Assembly (NCBI RefSeq): GCF_009870785.1
Contig: NZ_WTWX01000004.1
Coordinates: 186,001-250,000, forward strand
From: Paenibacillus sp. An7
GTDB taxonomy: Bacteria; Bacillota; Bacilli; Paenibacillales; Paenibacillaceae
DNA length: 64,000 nucleotides
Direction: 5' to 3'
The position numbers were made by a program, and so were the translations under genes. The notes under the pieces are model-generated. The model made no database searches and had not been told where the DNA came from. It saw only the letters and a program-made list of their open reading frames with translations. Below are positions 41,740 through 50,238 of this stretch, piece by piece (the first letter of the stretch is position 1; each line of letters starts with the position of its first letter).

Positions 41740-43677
41740 ATGAATATAATGACAGTTGAACATATTTCCAAAAGCTATGGAGAAAAGATTCTTTTCAAAG
41801 ATGCGTCGTTTGGTATGAACGATCAAGATAAAATCGGTATTGTGGGAGTAAATGGTACAGGTAAATCCACATTTCTTCGCGTAATTGCAGGTAAGGAACA
41901 AGCAGACGAAGGGAATGTAGCGATCGGTAATCATGTACGGATTGAGATGTTAGATCAGAATCCGGATTATGACCCCGATATCACGGTGCTACAGCAAGTA
42001 TTTCAAGGCGACTCACCCGAGATGCAGACCGTTCGCAGCTATATGGAAATTATGGAACTGCTAGAACTAAAGCCAAGTGATGAAATGCTGCTGCAAAAGC
42101 TAACTTCAATTAGTGAAAAGATGGAAGCCCATGATGTATGGCAGCTAGAGAGTGAAGCTAAGACCATTCTCTCTAAACTGGGCATTCAGCAGTTCGATGC
42201 AAAAATGGGCAGTTTATCGGGTGGACAGCGAAAAAGGGTAGCGCTTGCTGCTGCACTCATTCATCCATCGGATCTTCTTATACTGGATGAGCCTACAAAC
42301 CATATTGATAATGATTCTGTCGTTTGGCTGGAACAATATTTACAAAAACGCCGCGGTGCGCTTCTTATGATCACGCATGATCGTTATTTTTTGGACCGAG
42401 TAGCGAATGTGATGATTGAACTTGATCATGGACGTCTTTTCCGGTATGAAGCTAACTACACTAAATTTCTAGAACTGAAAGCAGAACGTGAAGAGAGAGA
42501 AGCGTCTTCAGAGCAAAAACGGCAAAATTTATTACGCAGCGAACTTGCCTGGATTCGCCGAGGCGCGAAAGCACGGACGACAAAACAAAAAGCGAGAATT
42601 GACCGATTTGAAAAATTGAAAGATCAGGACATTCTTCATCGCTCAGGGGATCTGGAAATGTCAGTGGCTTCTGCTAGACTCGGCAAGAAGATTCTAGAAA
42701 TAGAACATCTGTCTAAAAAAATCGAAGATCGCACCTTGGTAGATGATCTAAGTTATATTGCAGTTCCTGGTGACCGTGTAGGTATTGTAGGTCCAAACGG
42801 CAGTGGTAAATCAACACTGCTCAATATGATTGCAGGCCGAATTCAGCCAGATTCTGGTGAGATTGTAGTAGGACCTACTGTTAAACTGGGTTACTTTACA
42901 CAAGAACATCAAGAAATGGACGAGAACCTAAGGGTTATCGAATATATCAAAGAAGAAGCAGAAGTGATTCGCACAGGAGATGGAGAAACCATTACTGCGG
43001 CTCAGATGCTCGAACGATTCTTATTTCCTCCTGCAGCGCAGTGGACGTATATTTCCCGTTTGTCTGGGGGAGAAAAGCGCCGTCTGTATTTGCTAAGAGT
43101 CCTTATGTCTGCACCGAACGTACTTCTTCTAGATGAGCCTACGAATGATCTGGATATCAGTACCCTTAGTGTTCTCGAAACCTACCTGGAAGATTTCCCT
43201 GGCGTTGTTTTTGTCGTATCGCATGATCGATATTTCCTTGATCGTACAATTGATAAAGTGCTTGCCTTTGAAGGCGAAGGTCAGGTGAGAGTACATGTAG
43301 GAGATTACTCTGAGTACGCAGAGTGGCTTGTTAAGAACGGGCAAGAGCCAGGGAAAGAAATGAATAAGAAAGAATCAAGTGTGGAGAAAAAAGATTCTTC
43401 AGCTGCATCTGTAAAGTCTGAAGATACGCCAAAAACGAAACTGAAATTTAGTTTTAAAGAACAGCGGGAATATGAGCAGATTGATACAATGATCGAATCT
43501 GCTGAGCAGAAGATAGCAGATCTTACTTCTCAGATGGAAGAAGCTTTTGCAGATGCATCAAGACTCCAAGAATTAATGAAGCAACAGACAGAGGCGGAGT
43601 TAGAGCTGGAACATTTAATGGAAAGATGGACTTATTTAAACGAACTAGCAGAGCAGATTGAACAGAACAAGAAGTAA
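41740..43677 (+). CDS. ABC-F ATPase, YfmR/Uup-like
   Basis: 645 residues with two ABC domains in one chain and no membrane part. Walker A GVNGTGKS is near 36-43 and GPNGSGKS near 350-357; signatures LSGGQRKR and LSGGEKRR; Walker B LLILDEPTNHID and LLLDEPTNDLD. Between them lies the charged P-site tRNA interaction linker (about 230-290), and the C-terminus (about 560-645) is a coiled coil as in Uup/YfmR. YfmR relieves ribosome stalling together with EF-P in B. subtilis; the C-terminal coil argues against a dedicated antibiotic-resistance ABC-F. Confidence 0.92.
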   Translation: MNIMTVEHISKSYGEKILFKDASFGMNDQDKIGIVGVNGTGKSTFLRVIAGKEQADEGNVAIGNHVRIEMLDQNPDYDPDITVLQQVFQGDSPEMQTVRSYMEIMELLELKPSDEMLLQKLTSISEKMEAHDVWQLESEAKTILSKLGIQQFDAKMGSLSGGQRKRVALAAALIHPSDLLILDEPTNHIDNDSVVWLEQYLQKRRGALLMITHDRYFLDRVANVMIELDHGRLFRYEANYTKFLELKAEREEREASSEQKRQNLLRSELAWIRRGAKARTTKQKARIDRFEKLKDQDILHRSGDLEMSVASARLGKKILEIEHLSKKIEDRTLVDDLSYIAVPGDRVGIVGPNGSGKSTLLNMIAGRIQPDSGEIVVGPTVKLGYFTQEHQEMDENLRVIEYIKEEAEVIRTGDGETITAAQMLERFLFPPAAQWTYISRLSGGEKRRLYLLRVLMSAPNVLLLDEPTNDLDISTLSVLETYLEDFPGVVFVVSHDRYFLDRTIDKVLAFEGEGQVRVHVGDYSEYAEWLVKNGQEPGKEMNKKESSVEKKDSSAASVKSEDTPKTKLKFSFKEQREYEQIDTMIESAEQKIADLTSQMEEAFADASRLQELMKQQTEAELELEHLMERWTYLNELAEQIEQNKK

Positions 43678-43722
43678 GTAATATGGATCGTCGTAAGTCT
43701 TGGAAGTACCAGAAGGGAGAGA

Positions 43723-44659
43723 ATGTCTGTGTATGAGGAAATGAATGAACGTCTTGCACTATTGAAGGAAAAAGGCAGATTGCTTCACAAATGGACTTCC
43801 CGGGAAGAAAACCTGCAAGAGCTTGAAAAGAGGGGAGAAGAACTCCTTTATGTTCGTAAAGAACATCTGCGTGCAGAACAAAAGGACGTAGATCAGCTCC
43901 TTAAGACTTCTTTGTCTTCTTTATTTTACAGTTTGGTAGGAAGAAAAGAAGAGAAGCTGGAGAAAGAGGAGAATGAACTTTTAGAGAGCAAAGCATTGTA
44001 TGACGAAGCATCCCGGGCTCTTGAGGATATTCGCAGACAGCTGTCTGAGGTGAGAAGCGAGATTGCAGCTTTGTATGAGTGGCAGCACTGGAAACAAGAA
44101 TACGACGAACTTATGGCTGATAAACAGAAAAGCTTGGCAGACTCAGATGATTTTATTCAGAATTGTCTGGAAAATGAGGTCAAGATCAAGGGACAACTGA
44201 AAGAGATCGATGAAGCACTGGGTGCAGGTAATCGAGTACTCGATAGTCTTGATGAGGCTGCGGAATCTTTAAAATCAGCGGGAAATTGGGGAACCTACGC
44301 TTGGTGGAGGAATGATCTCCACACATATTAAACATAACCGAATTGGAGATGCAGAAGATCATGTTCATGAGGCTCAGTTCCATCTTCGTAAATTTCAGGA
44401 AGAGCTTCGTGATGTCAATGTAATTCTGGATAGTGATTTTGAAATTCGAGGTATGCTTACTTTTGCGGATTATTTCCTTGATGGATTTTTTAGTGACTGG
44501 TTGGTACAAAATAAAATCCATGATGCAGAGGATCGTGTTAGCAAAGGTATGGGAGAGGTGGGCAGAGTTTTAATAAAACTCGATTCCACAAAGCAGAAAC
44601 TACTCAGTGAACTTATGGATTGGGAGAATAAGCGAAAGAGAGCGGTAGAAGAAGCTTAA
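43723..44659 (+). pseudogene. Coiled-coil hypothetical protein gene split by a frameshift
   Basis: Two overlapping frames form one protein. The first (43723-44331) is a Glu/Lys-rich coiled coil and ends WGTYAWWRNDLHTY. The second (open through 44312-44659) runs TLGGGMISTHIKHNRI and then a further helical part. Reading from the first frame into the second near 44298-44304 gives a smooth WGTY-TLGGGMISTHIKHN stretch, the pattern I know from intact homologues (WGTWDxLGGGxIS). One extra base, or a two-base loss, explains it. No slippery heptamer is present, so programmed shifting is unlikely. The intact product would be about 310 residues, soluble, of unknown role. Start after AGAAGGGAGAG. Confidence 0.75.
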
Positions 44660-44719
44660 GGATTTTTGACATTACTATTGAGGTTGAATATATAAAGCTC
44701 TTTCAGCGGTGGTGGTGAA

Positions 44720-44812
44720 ATGTATTTCGGAGAACATATCGGTGATACGTCAAGAGCAGCTAATGCCGATTCAAAGGGATATCTTCAAGAGTATGAACTC
44801 ATTACCTTATAA
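44720..44812 (+). CDS. Possible 30-residue peptide
   Basis: ATG at 44720 after GGTGGTGGTG opens a 30-codon frame before a hairpin. The ribosome site is plausible, the peptide is polar and acidic with no membrane helix, and I recognise nothing in it. It could equally be chance in a 250-bp gap. Confidence 0.2.
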   Translation: MYFGEHIGDTSRAANADSKGYLQEYELITL

Positions 44813-44822
44813 TAATAAAATA

Positions 44823-44840
44823 AGACCCCGTGAGGGGTCT
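44823..44840. terminator. Short strong hairpin, possible terminator
   Basis: AGACCCC-GTGA-GGGGTCT is a perfect 7-bp stem with a tetraloop, followed by ATTGTTG. The T-run is poor on the plus strand; on the reverse strand TTATTTTATT follows, so it may end the M42 gene. Confidence 0.5.
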
Positions 44841-44911
44841 ATTGTTGAAGGAGAGTATTAAGTTCAATCCTTTATTCTATCAGGATTTATGCTTTTTCAA
44901 TCAATAGAAAT

Positions 44912-45949
44912 TTAAGCAGTGATGTATGCAGCTAACAGTCTAGCTGTATTCATTACTGCTTTTTTGTGCGTACGTTCCATAGCATGGGAAGCATGTACAC
45001 CAGGTCCGATCAAAGCCGCACGAATATTGTTACCGCCGCGTAGTGCAGCTGTAGCATCCGAACCATAGAAAGGATAGATATCGACAGCGTAGTCGATGTC
45101 AGAAGCTTTTGCTAGTTCAATCAGCCGGGATGTCATTTCATAATCATAGGGTCCCGAAGAATCTTTTGCGCAGATGGATACGTCGGTTTCTTTACAAGAT
45201 AGATCGTCTCCAATACAGCCCATATCCACAGCAATCATTTCATCAATATCACTTGGAATATAAGCAGTACCGTGACCAACTTCCTCATAATTGCTGATTA
45301 ACAGTTTAACTTGATGTTTAGGCATCCATTGATTACTCTTAGCAGATTCTAGTAAGGCAAAGAGAGCAGAGACACTTGCTTTGTCATCCAGATGGCGAGA
45401 TTTGATATACCCGCTGGCAGTAAACTCGGCACGTGGGTTAAAAGAAATGAAATCGCCTACTCCGATTCCTAAATCCAAAACATCTTGTTTTGTTTCTACC
45501 ATCTCATCAATTCGAATTTCCATATGATTTTCTTCTCGTTTGAATTCTCTGGCACCTGCATAGACGTGAACGGATGGGGCCGTAGACATAATTGTACCCG
45601 TGTAGGATTTACCGCTACGAGTATGAATGATGCAGTACTCATTTTCGATCGAATTCATCATGAATCCACCGATGGATGTTAATTTTAGAGTTCCATTAGA
45701 GGTAATGGAACGAACCATGGCACCCAAGGTATCGACATGAGCACTTAACGCGATCGTTCTGCTGTTGTCCTCACCTGGAAGCGTGATAATGGCGCCGCCT
45801 TTTGCATTACGTTCATATGAAAATCCCAGTCTCGACGCTTCTGTTTCGATGACTTTCATAATGTGATGAGTAAACCCGCTCGGGCTAGGAGTGTTAAGTA
45901 ATGTATCAAGTAATTGTAAAGTGTATTCCTCGTTGATTTGAATGCTCAT
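44912..45949 (-). CDS. M42-family metallo-aminopeptidase
   Basis: 345 residues with the dinuclear M42 site visible: His71 (SAHVDT), bridging Asp188 (HLDDKAS), catalytic Glu222 or Glu223 (NYEEVGHG), Asp242 (VDMG) and His319 or His322 (GVHASH). M42 enzymes (glutamyl aminopeptidase PepA, CelM/YsdC group) remove N-terminal residues from peptides in large cytoplasmic assemblies. It lies directly downstream of pepF on the same strand, 105 bp apart, making a peptide-degradation pair. Confidence 0.92.
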   Translation of the reverse strand: MSIQINEEYTLQLLDTLLNTPSPSGFTHHIMKVIETEASRLGFSYERNAKGGAIITLPGEDNSRTIALSAHVDTLGAMVRSITSNGTLKLTSIGGFMMNSIENEYCIIHTRSGKSYTGTIMSTAPSVHVYAGAREFKREENHMEIRIDEMVETKQDVLDLGIGVGDFISFNPRAEFTASGYIKSRHLDDKASVSALFALLESAKSNQWMPKHQVKLLISNYEEVGHGTAYIPSDIDEMIAVDMGCIGDDLSCKETDVSICAKDSSGPYDYEMTSRLIELAKASDIDYAVDIYPFYGSDATAALRGGNNIRAALIGPGVHASHAMERTHKKAVMNTARLLAAYITA

Positions 45950-46010
45950 CGTTCCATCTCCCTTATCCTGTGTATTATCTGGCCCTGCTTGAAATTGCTG
46001 TAAATCATGG

Positions 46011-46042
46011 AGAATCCCTTACCGGTGGCGGCAAGGGATTCT
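46011..46042 (-). terminator. Hairpin downstream of pepF
   Basis: AGAATCCCTT / AAGGGATTCT perfect 10-bp stem with a 12-base loop 13 nt beyond the pepF stop. No T-run follows, so it may be a processing or attenuating structure rather than a true terminator. Confidence 0.45.
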
Positions 46043-46054
46043 AAGTACAACATT

Positions 46055-47971
46055 TTATTTCGTAAGTTGTTCCATTTGGGTAATTACCTCTTCGAATACG
46101 GCCATAGCCTCGCGAATCGGTTCTGGAGAAGACATATCAACCCCCGCTTTTTTCAGGATATTGATAGAGTAGTCACTTCCACCGCTTTGCAGGAAACCAA
46201 GGTAACGATCTACGGCAGGTTGACCTTCTTCCAAAATCTGTTTGGAGAAGCTGGTCGCTGCAGAGAATCCGGTAGCATATTTATAAACGTAGAAGCTGTT
46301 GTAGAAATGTGGGATACGAGCCCATTCCATCTCAATATCCTGATCAACTACCATATCATCTCCATGATACTTTTTGTTCAGTTCATAGTAGATTTCGGAG
46401 AGAAGCTGAGGTGTTAAAGATTCTCCTTGTTCTGCACGCTCATGAATGATCTTCTCGAATTCAGCAAACATCGTTTGGCGGAATACGGTTGTACGGAACT
46501 GATCTGCATAATAGGTGAGCAGATACAACTTCTCTTTTGGATCTGTTGATTTTTTAAGCATATAATCCATCAGCAGAGCTTCGTTCGTTGTAGACGCAAC
46601 TTCAGCCAAGAAAATGGTGTATTGCGCGTCTCTATATTTCTGTGCATGGTCTGAGAAATAAGAGTGAAGAGCGTGACCCATCTCATGAGTTAACGTGAAC
46701 ATGCTGTTCAAGTTATCTTTATGATTCAGGAGTACATAAGGATGTGTGCCGTAAGCGCCCCAGCTGTATGCTCCTGTGCGTTTGTTTTCATTTTCGTATA
46801 CATCAATCCAGCGGTCATTGAAACCTTCCTGAAGAGCATCCAGGTACTTCTCACCAAGAGGCTTCAAACTTTCTTTAACAGTCTTTTTCGCTTCATCGTA
46901 GGAGATATCCATTTTGTATTCATCGACGAGAGGAGCGAAGAGATCATACATATGCAGTTCATCTACTCCGAGCAACTTTTTGCGCAGTTTCATATAACGC
47001 TGAAGCAGCGGCAAGCTTTCATGGATGGTATCAACGAGGTTCGTATACACTTCGGTTGGAATGTTGTCACCATAGAGGGACATTTCCATAACAGAAGGAT
47101 ATTTACGAACGGTTGAATAAAAAATGTTTTTATTTACACTCGCGCTAAGCGTAGCAGCGATTGTATTTTTATTTTTCGCGTAAGTGCTGTAGACCGCTTT
47201 GAATGCTCTCTCACGCACTTCACGATTTGGATTCTCCAGAAACTGAATATAGCTGCCGTGAGTCAGTTCAACTTCGTTTCCATGCTCATCCTTAATTTTC
47301 GGGAATTTGAGATCGGCATTATTCAGCATGCCAAAAATCGTCTGCGGAGCTTGAGACAAGTTGCCAACTTGAGCAAGTAAAGCTTCTTCCGCTTTGGATA
47401 GAACATGTGCTTTTTCGCGTTTCATCTCTACTAACGTGAATTGGTAAGGCTTAAGAATAGGATTTTCGATAAAAGCATCGAGTTCCTGATCCGGTAAAGC
47501 GAGAATTTCCGGAGTTACAAAAGATAAAGATTCGCTGATCTGCACACTCAACTTTTTCGCCTTTTGAGAAAGTGCTTGATATGTAGGATTTGCCGTATCT
47601 TCATCATGATGCATATGAGCGTAAACATACAAACGTTCTGTTTTGAGGGAAATATCATCTTCGAGTTCAAAACAGGATTTTACAGCTTCCGCTTGACTCA
47701 GTTTGCCTTGGAATTCTGCTGCTTTTTTGGTCAAGGTTTTAACCTCTTCATATTCTTTATCCCATGCAGCTTGATTCTCAAATAAATCTTGCAGGTTCCA
47801 CTGATCTTCTAAAGGTACTTCACTTCGTTTCACTACTTTACTCATATTCATCCTCCTTTGATGATCATTAAATAAAGACGGGCCGGAACGGTCAGCTTGT
47901 GCATGAACGGCACCATTTGCAAACATGAAACTGACTGCAAGCACTAAGAGCAATGTCTTTCGGGCATACAA
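46055..47971 (-). CDS. pepF: Oligoendopeptidase F, with in-frame upstream signal-peptide start
   Basis: An M3B zinc oligopeptidase: THEMGHALHS holds the HExxH motif, with the third ligand Glu about 25 residues on (FLAEVAST). The standard cytoplasmic start is ATG at 47845 (MSKVVKRSEVP), 6-7 nt after AAAGGAGG, giving 596 residues, the normal PepF length. The same frame stays open to a TTG at 47971 with its own AAGGAGG 7 nt upstream. The added 42 residues form a Sec signal peptide (RK, then LLLVLAVSFMF, then GAVHAQA) and a linker that reads through the second ribosome site. The sequence thus allows a secreted and a cytoplasmic form. Confidence 0.9.
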   Translation of the reverse strand: MYARKTLLLVLAVSFMFANGAVHAQADRSGPSLFNDHQRRMNMSKVVKRSEVPLEDQWNLQDLFENQAAWDKEYEEVKTLTKKAAEFQGKLSQAEAVKSCFELEDDISLKTERLYVYAHMHHDEDTANPTYQALSQKAKKLSVQISESLSFVTPEILALPDQELDAFIENPILKPYQFTLVEMKREKAHVLSKAEEALLAQVGNLSQAPQTIFGMLNNADLKFPKIKDEHGNEVELTHGSYIQFLENPNREVRERAFKAVYSTYAKNKNTIAATLSASVNKNIFYSTVRKYPSVMEMSLYGDNIPTEVYTNLVDTIHESLPLLQRYMKLRKKLLGVDELHMYDLFAPLVDEYKMDISYDEAKKTVKESLKPLGEKYLDALQEGFNDRWIDVYENENKRTGAYSWGAYGTHPYVLLNHKDNLNSMFTLTHEMGHALHSYFSDHAQKYRDAQYTIFLAEVASTTNEALLMDYMLKKSTDPKEKLYLLTYYADQFRTTVFRQTMFAEFEKIIHERAEQGESLTPQLLSEIYYELNKKYHGDDMVVDQDIEMEWARIPHFYNSFYVYKYATGFSAATSFSKQILEEGQPAVDRYLGFLQSGGSDYSINILKKAGVDMSSPEPIREAMAVFEEVITQMEQLTK

Positions 47972-48044
47972 AGCGGTTCCTCCTTAATGTAAGGCACTGA
48001 TGCATAGTATGACCGTTCCGGTAATGAAATATTTGAAAAGGAAG

Positions 48045-48073
48045 TAACCGCCAGGGTACCAGGTGAGCGGTTA
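48045..48073 (-). terminator. Hairpin at the end of the small membrane protein gene
   Basis: TAACCGC / GCGGTTA with a 15-base loop; its first arm is the stop codon of the gene ending at 48071. On the reverse strand it is followed by CTTCCTTTTC, a weak T-rich tail. Confidence 0.45.
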
Positions 48074-48253
48074 GCTCCCCATTGTCAACAAACTGTACAT
48101 AATAAGGAAGAAGGCAAACGCAATCAATAGAATAGAAATAATAGCAAGCGGTCTGCGAAGTCTTTGTGGAAGCGAGTCTTTTTTCACAATAACAACAACG
48201 CCGAGCAGGAAGGCAGAAACAATAAAAATAAGTATGTTACTGCTAACATCCAT
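48071..48253 (-). CDS. Small two-helix membrane protein
   Basis: 60 residues with two membrane helices (about 6-23 and 36-56) joined by a basic loop KKDSLPQRLRRP. No family that I can name. It is 5 nt downstream of the 77-codon gene on the same strand, so they probably form a two-gene transcript. Confidence 0.65.
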   Translation of the reverse strand: MDVSSNILIFIVSAFLLGVVVIVKKDSLPQRLRRPLAIISILLIAFAFFLIMYSLLTMGS

Positions 48254-48258
48254 ATATT

Positions 48259-48492
48259 CTATACCTCTTTGAAAGCAGCCATAATTTCAGCCCATTCTTC
48301 TTCTCTGTCTACAAAGTCTTCTTTAGGGAATCGATTCTTTGCCCACTGCATAAGAGCAGGTCTGCTCATAAATGTATGAGTATCTTCTCCCCATTGATCA
48401 GAGATTTCACGAAGCACTATATAACGACCTTGTACCTCTACAGTCATCATATTCCATTTGTCTTTTTTGTATATTTGATGTTTTTTAATCAT
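48259..48492 (-). CDS. Small hypothetical cytoplasmic protein
   Basis: 77 residues from ATG at 48492 (ATGGAG 8 nt upstream). It contains VEVQGRYIVLREISDQWG, HTFMSRPALMQWAKNRF and an acidic tail REEEWAEIMAAFKEV. This compact mixed alpha/beta pattern is found as a small conserved protein in Paenibacillus/Bacillus, with no known role. Divergent from cspA. Confidence 0.65.
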   Translation of the reverse strand: MIKKHQIYKKDKWNMMTVEVQGRYIVLREISDQWGEDTHTFMSRPALMQWAKNRFPKEDFVDREEEWAEIMAAFKEV

Positions 48493-48582
48493 GTGCATTT
48501 CTCCATTTGCGGTTTTGGTAAAATGATACCTTACCCGAGTTCCAGAAGCAAATTATTTTATAGGTTTGATCAAAACAGGAAT

Positions 48583-48610
48583 TGCATTGTAAAAACTTAT
48601 GCAGTATAAT
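48583..48610 (+). promoter_or_regulatory. Candidate promoter of the cold-shock gene
   Basis: TTGCAT and TATAAT with a 16-bp spacer, 46 nt before the TTG start. The leader is short for a cold-shock gene. Confidence 0.6.
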
Positions 48611-48655
48611 ATAGACATTCGCCATAGATGGCGGTATTTTTAGGAGGTTGTTCAT

Positions 48656-48853
48656 TTGAAAGGTACAGTTAAATGGTTTAATGCAGAAAAAGGTTATGGT
48701 TTTCTTCAAGTTGAAGGCGGCGACGATGTATTCGTTCACTTCTCCGCTATTCAAGGAGACGGATTCAAAACTCTAGAAGAAGGTCAAGCGGTAGAATTCG
48801 AAATTACTGATGGAAACCGTGGTCCTCAAGCAGCTAACGTAATCAAACTGTAA
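48656..48853 (+). CDS. Cold-shock protein (Csp family)
   Basis: 65 residues from TTG at 48656, 8 nt after AGGAGG. The single cold-shock domain carries both RNA-binding motifs, KGYGFLQV (RNP1, 16-23) and VFVHFSAI (RNP2, 29-36). It binds single-stranded RNA and DNA and acts as an RNA chaperone. Length is that of CspA/CspB/CspD proteins. Monocistronic with a strong terminator. Confidence 0.97.
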   Translation: MKGTVKWFNAEKGYGFLQVEGGDDVFVHFSAIQGDGFKTLEEGQAVEFEITDGNRGPQAANVIKL

Positions 48854-48909
48854 GAATTTTTCCGTACTTATCGGATTTCTTATACAAGTTTGTTTGAACC
48901 ATGTATTGA

Positions 48910-48949
48910 AAGCGCAGTTTTCCCGATTTGGGGAGCTGCGCTTTTTTTG
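48910..48949 (+). terminator. Intrinsic terminator after csp
   Basis: AAAGCGCAGTTTTCCC / GGGGAGCTGCGCTTTTTTT hairpin with a long T-run. Confidence 0.85.
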
Positions 48950-49134
48950 ACTGTTCGTGTGATTATATTCACACATGCTATAATATAAATATGATAAAAA
49001 ATGGGTAGAGGGCTAAAGTCCGATAATATAAATAAGTGACTTAGATTATTTGTACAAAATGGCATGTCATATTATAATGGGTATTGGTTTGAACAGGTAT
49101 GAATATGTAAAGAACAAAGTGGAGGCACCGTCAT

Positions 49135-50223
49135 TTGATTAACCAAAAACAAAGTAATCGTAATGTTCCACGGGGGCCCATTGGACTAATGAACCGGGTA
49201 TACAGACATATTTTCCCCGGTGTAAGACAAGAACTTAGTCGAATTAAAATGAGAGCAGAAGAGATTCCAGACCCGGAGCTTAGAACACAGGCACTAGCCA
49301 GTATTGCAAGCAAACAGTTTCACTGCGAAGGAGGCGCTGTTTATGCAGCTGCCAATTTGTCGATGAAGGAAATCCTTATTCCGCTCATCGTATCGTACCA
49401 AACGATCAGTGATTATTTGGATAATTTATGCGATCGAAGCACTTCCATGGATGCCGAAGATTTTAGGCTGCTACATAAATCGATGCTTGACGCGGTTAAT
49501 CCTGACGCGAAATTAGTAAATTATTATGCACTTCGTAAGGAACAAGAAGATGGTGGATATTTGCATAGTCTTGTATCTACTTGTCAATCCTGCTTAAAGA
49601 GGTTGCACGGATATTCGGCTGTTAAATCTTATGTTCAGGATTTGGTAGGACTCTACGTTGACTTACAAGTGTACAAGCATATTAAGCCTGAACTTCGTGA
49701 ACAAGCTTTACTCGATTGGTGGGAACTTCATAAGCAGCGCACGCCGGAATTACAATGGAATGAGTTTGCAGCAGCTACGGGTTCAACACTAGGGGTATTC
49801 ATGCTTTTCCTTGCTGCTACAGACCCACATCTAGATGATGTTGAAGCTTCCTCTATTCATGCATCCTATTTCCCGCATGTGACAGGACTACACATCATGC
49901 TCGATTACTTAATCGATCAGGAGGAAGACAGGCAGGGTGGGGATCTTAACTTTTGTAACTATTACGAAAGCGAGAATGAAATGATCGAACGTATCGCCTA
50001 TATTGTTGATGAGGCTCGTAATGACGTTTCGCACATTCCTGCAAGCTCTTTTCACCAGATGATTATTGAAGGACTGCTTGCACTATACTTGACTGATCCT
50101 AAGGTCAGCGAGCAGCAGGAGGTTCGTTCCGTTTCCAAAAGGTTACTAAGAAATAGCCCGTTAACTAGACGCTTTTTCTTGGTCAATACCAAATGGATCC
50201 GTAAACATATGTATGAGAAATAA
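49135..50223 (+). CDS. ytpB: Tetraprenyl-beta-curcumene synthase-like (DUF2600)
   Basis: 362 residues from TTG at 49135, 9 nt after GGAGG. All-helical DUF2600 protein with family blocks IVSYQTISDYLDNLCDRS near 81-98 and GLHIMLDYLIDQEEDRQGGDLNF near 248-270, Asp-rich segments thought to bind the diphosphate through magnesium. YtpB cyclises heptaprenyl diphosphate to tetraprenyl-beta-curcumene, leading to sesquarterpenes in spore-formers. It sits 15 nt before pfkA, probably in the same transcript. Confidence 0.88.
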   Translation: MINQKQSNRNVPRGPIGLMNRVYRHIFPGVRQELSRIKMRAEEIPDPELRTQALASIASKQFHCEGGAVYAAANLSMKEILIPLIVSYQTISDYLDNLCDRSTSMDAEDFRLLHKSMLDAVNPDAKLVNYYALRKEQEDGGYLHSLVSTCQSCLKRLHGYSAVKSYVQDLVGLYVDLQVYKHIKPELREQALLDWWELHKQRTPELQWNEFAAATGSTLGVFMLFLAATDPHLDDVEASSIHASYFPHVTGLHIMLDYLIDQEEDRQGGDLNFCNYYESENEMIERIAYIVDEARNDVSHIPASSFHQMIIEGLLALYLTDPKVSEQQEVRSVSKRLLRNSPLTRRFFLVNTKWIRKHMYEK

Positions 50224-50238
50224 GAGGAGGAAATCATA

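Noticed and set aside
41740..43677. Antibiotic-resistance ABC-F gene
   Set aside because: The C-terminal coiled coil and overall layout fit the housekeeping YfmR/Uup group rather than dedicated resistance members.
44298..44331. Programmed ribosomal frameshift in the coiled-coil gene
   Set aside because: No slippery heptamer, stop-codon pause site or strong downstream structure; a simple indel is more likely.
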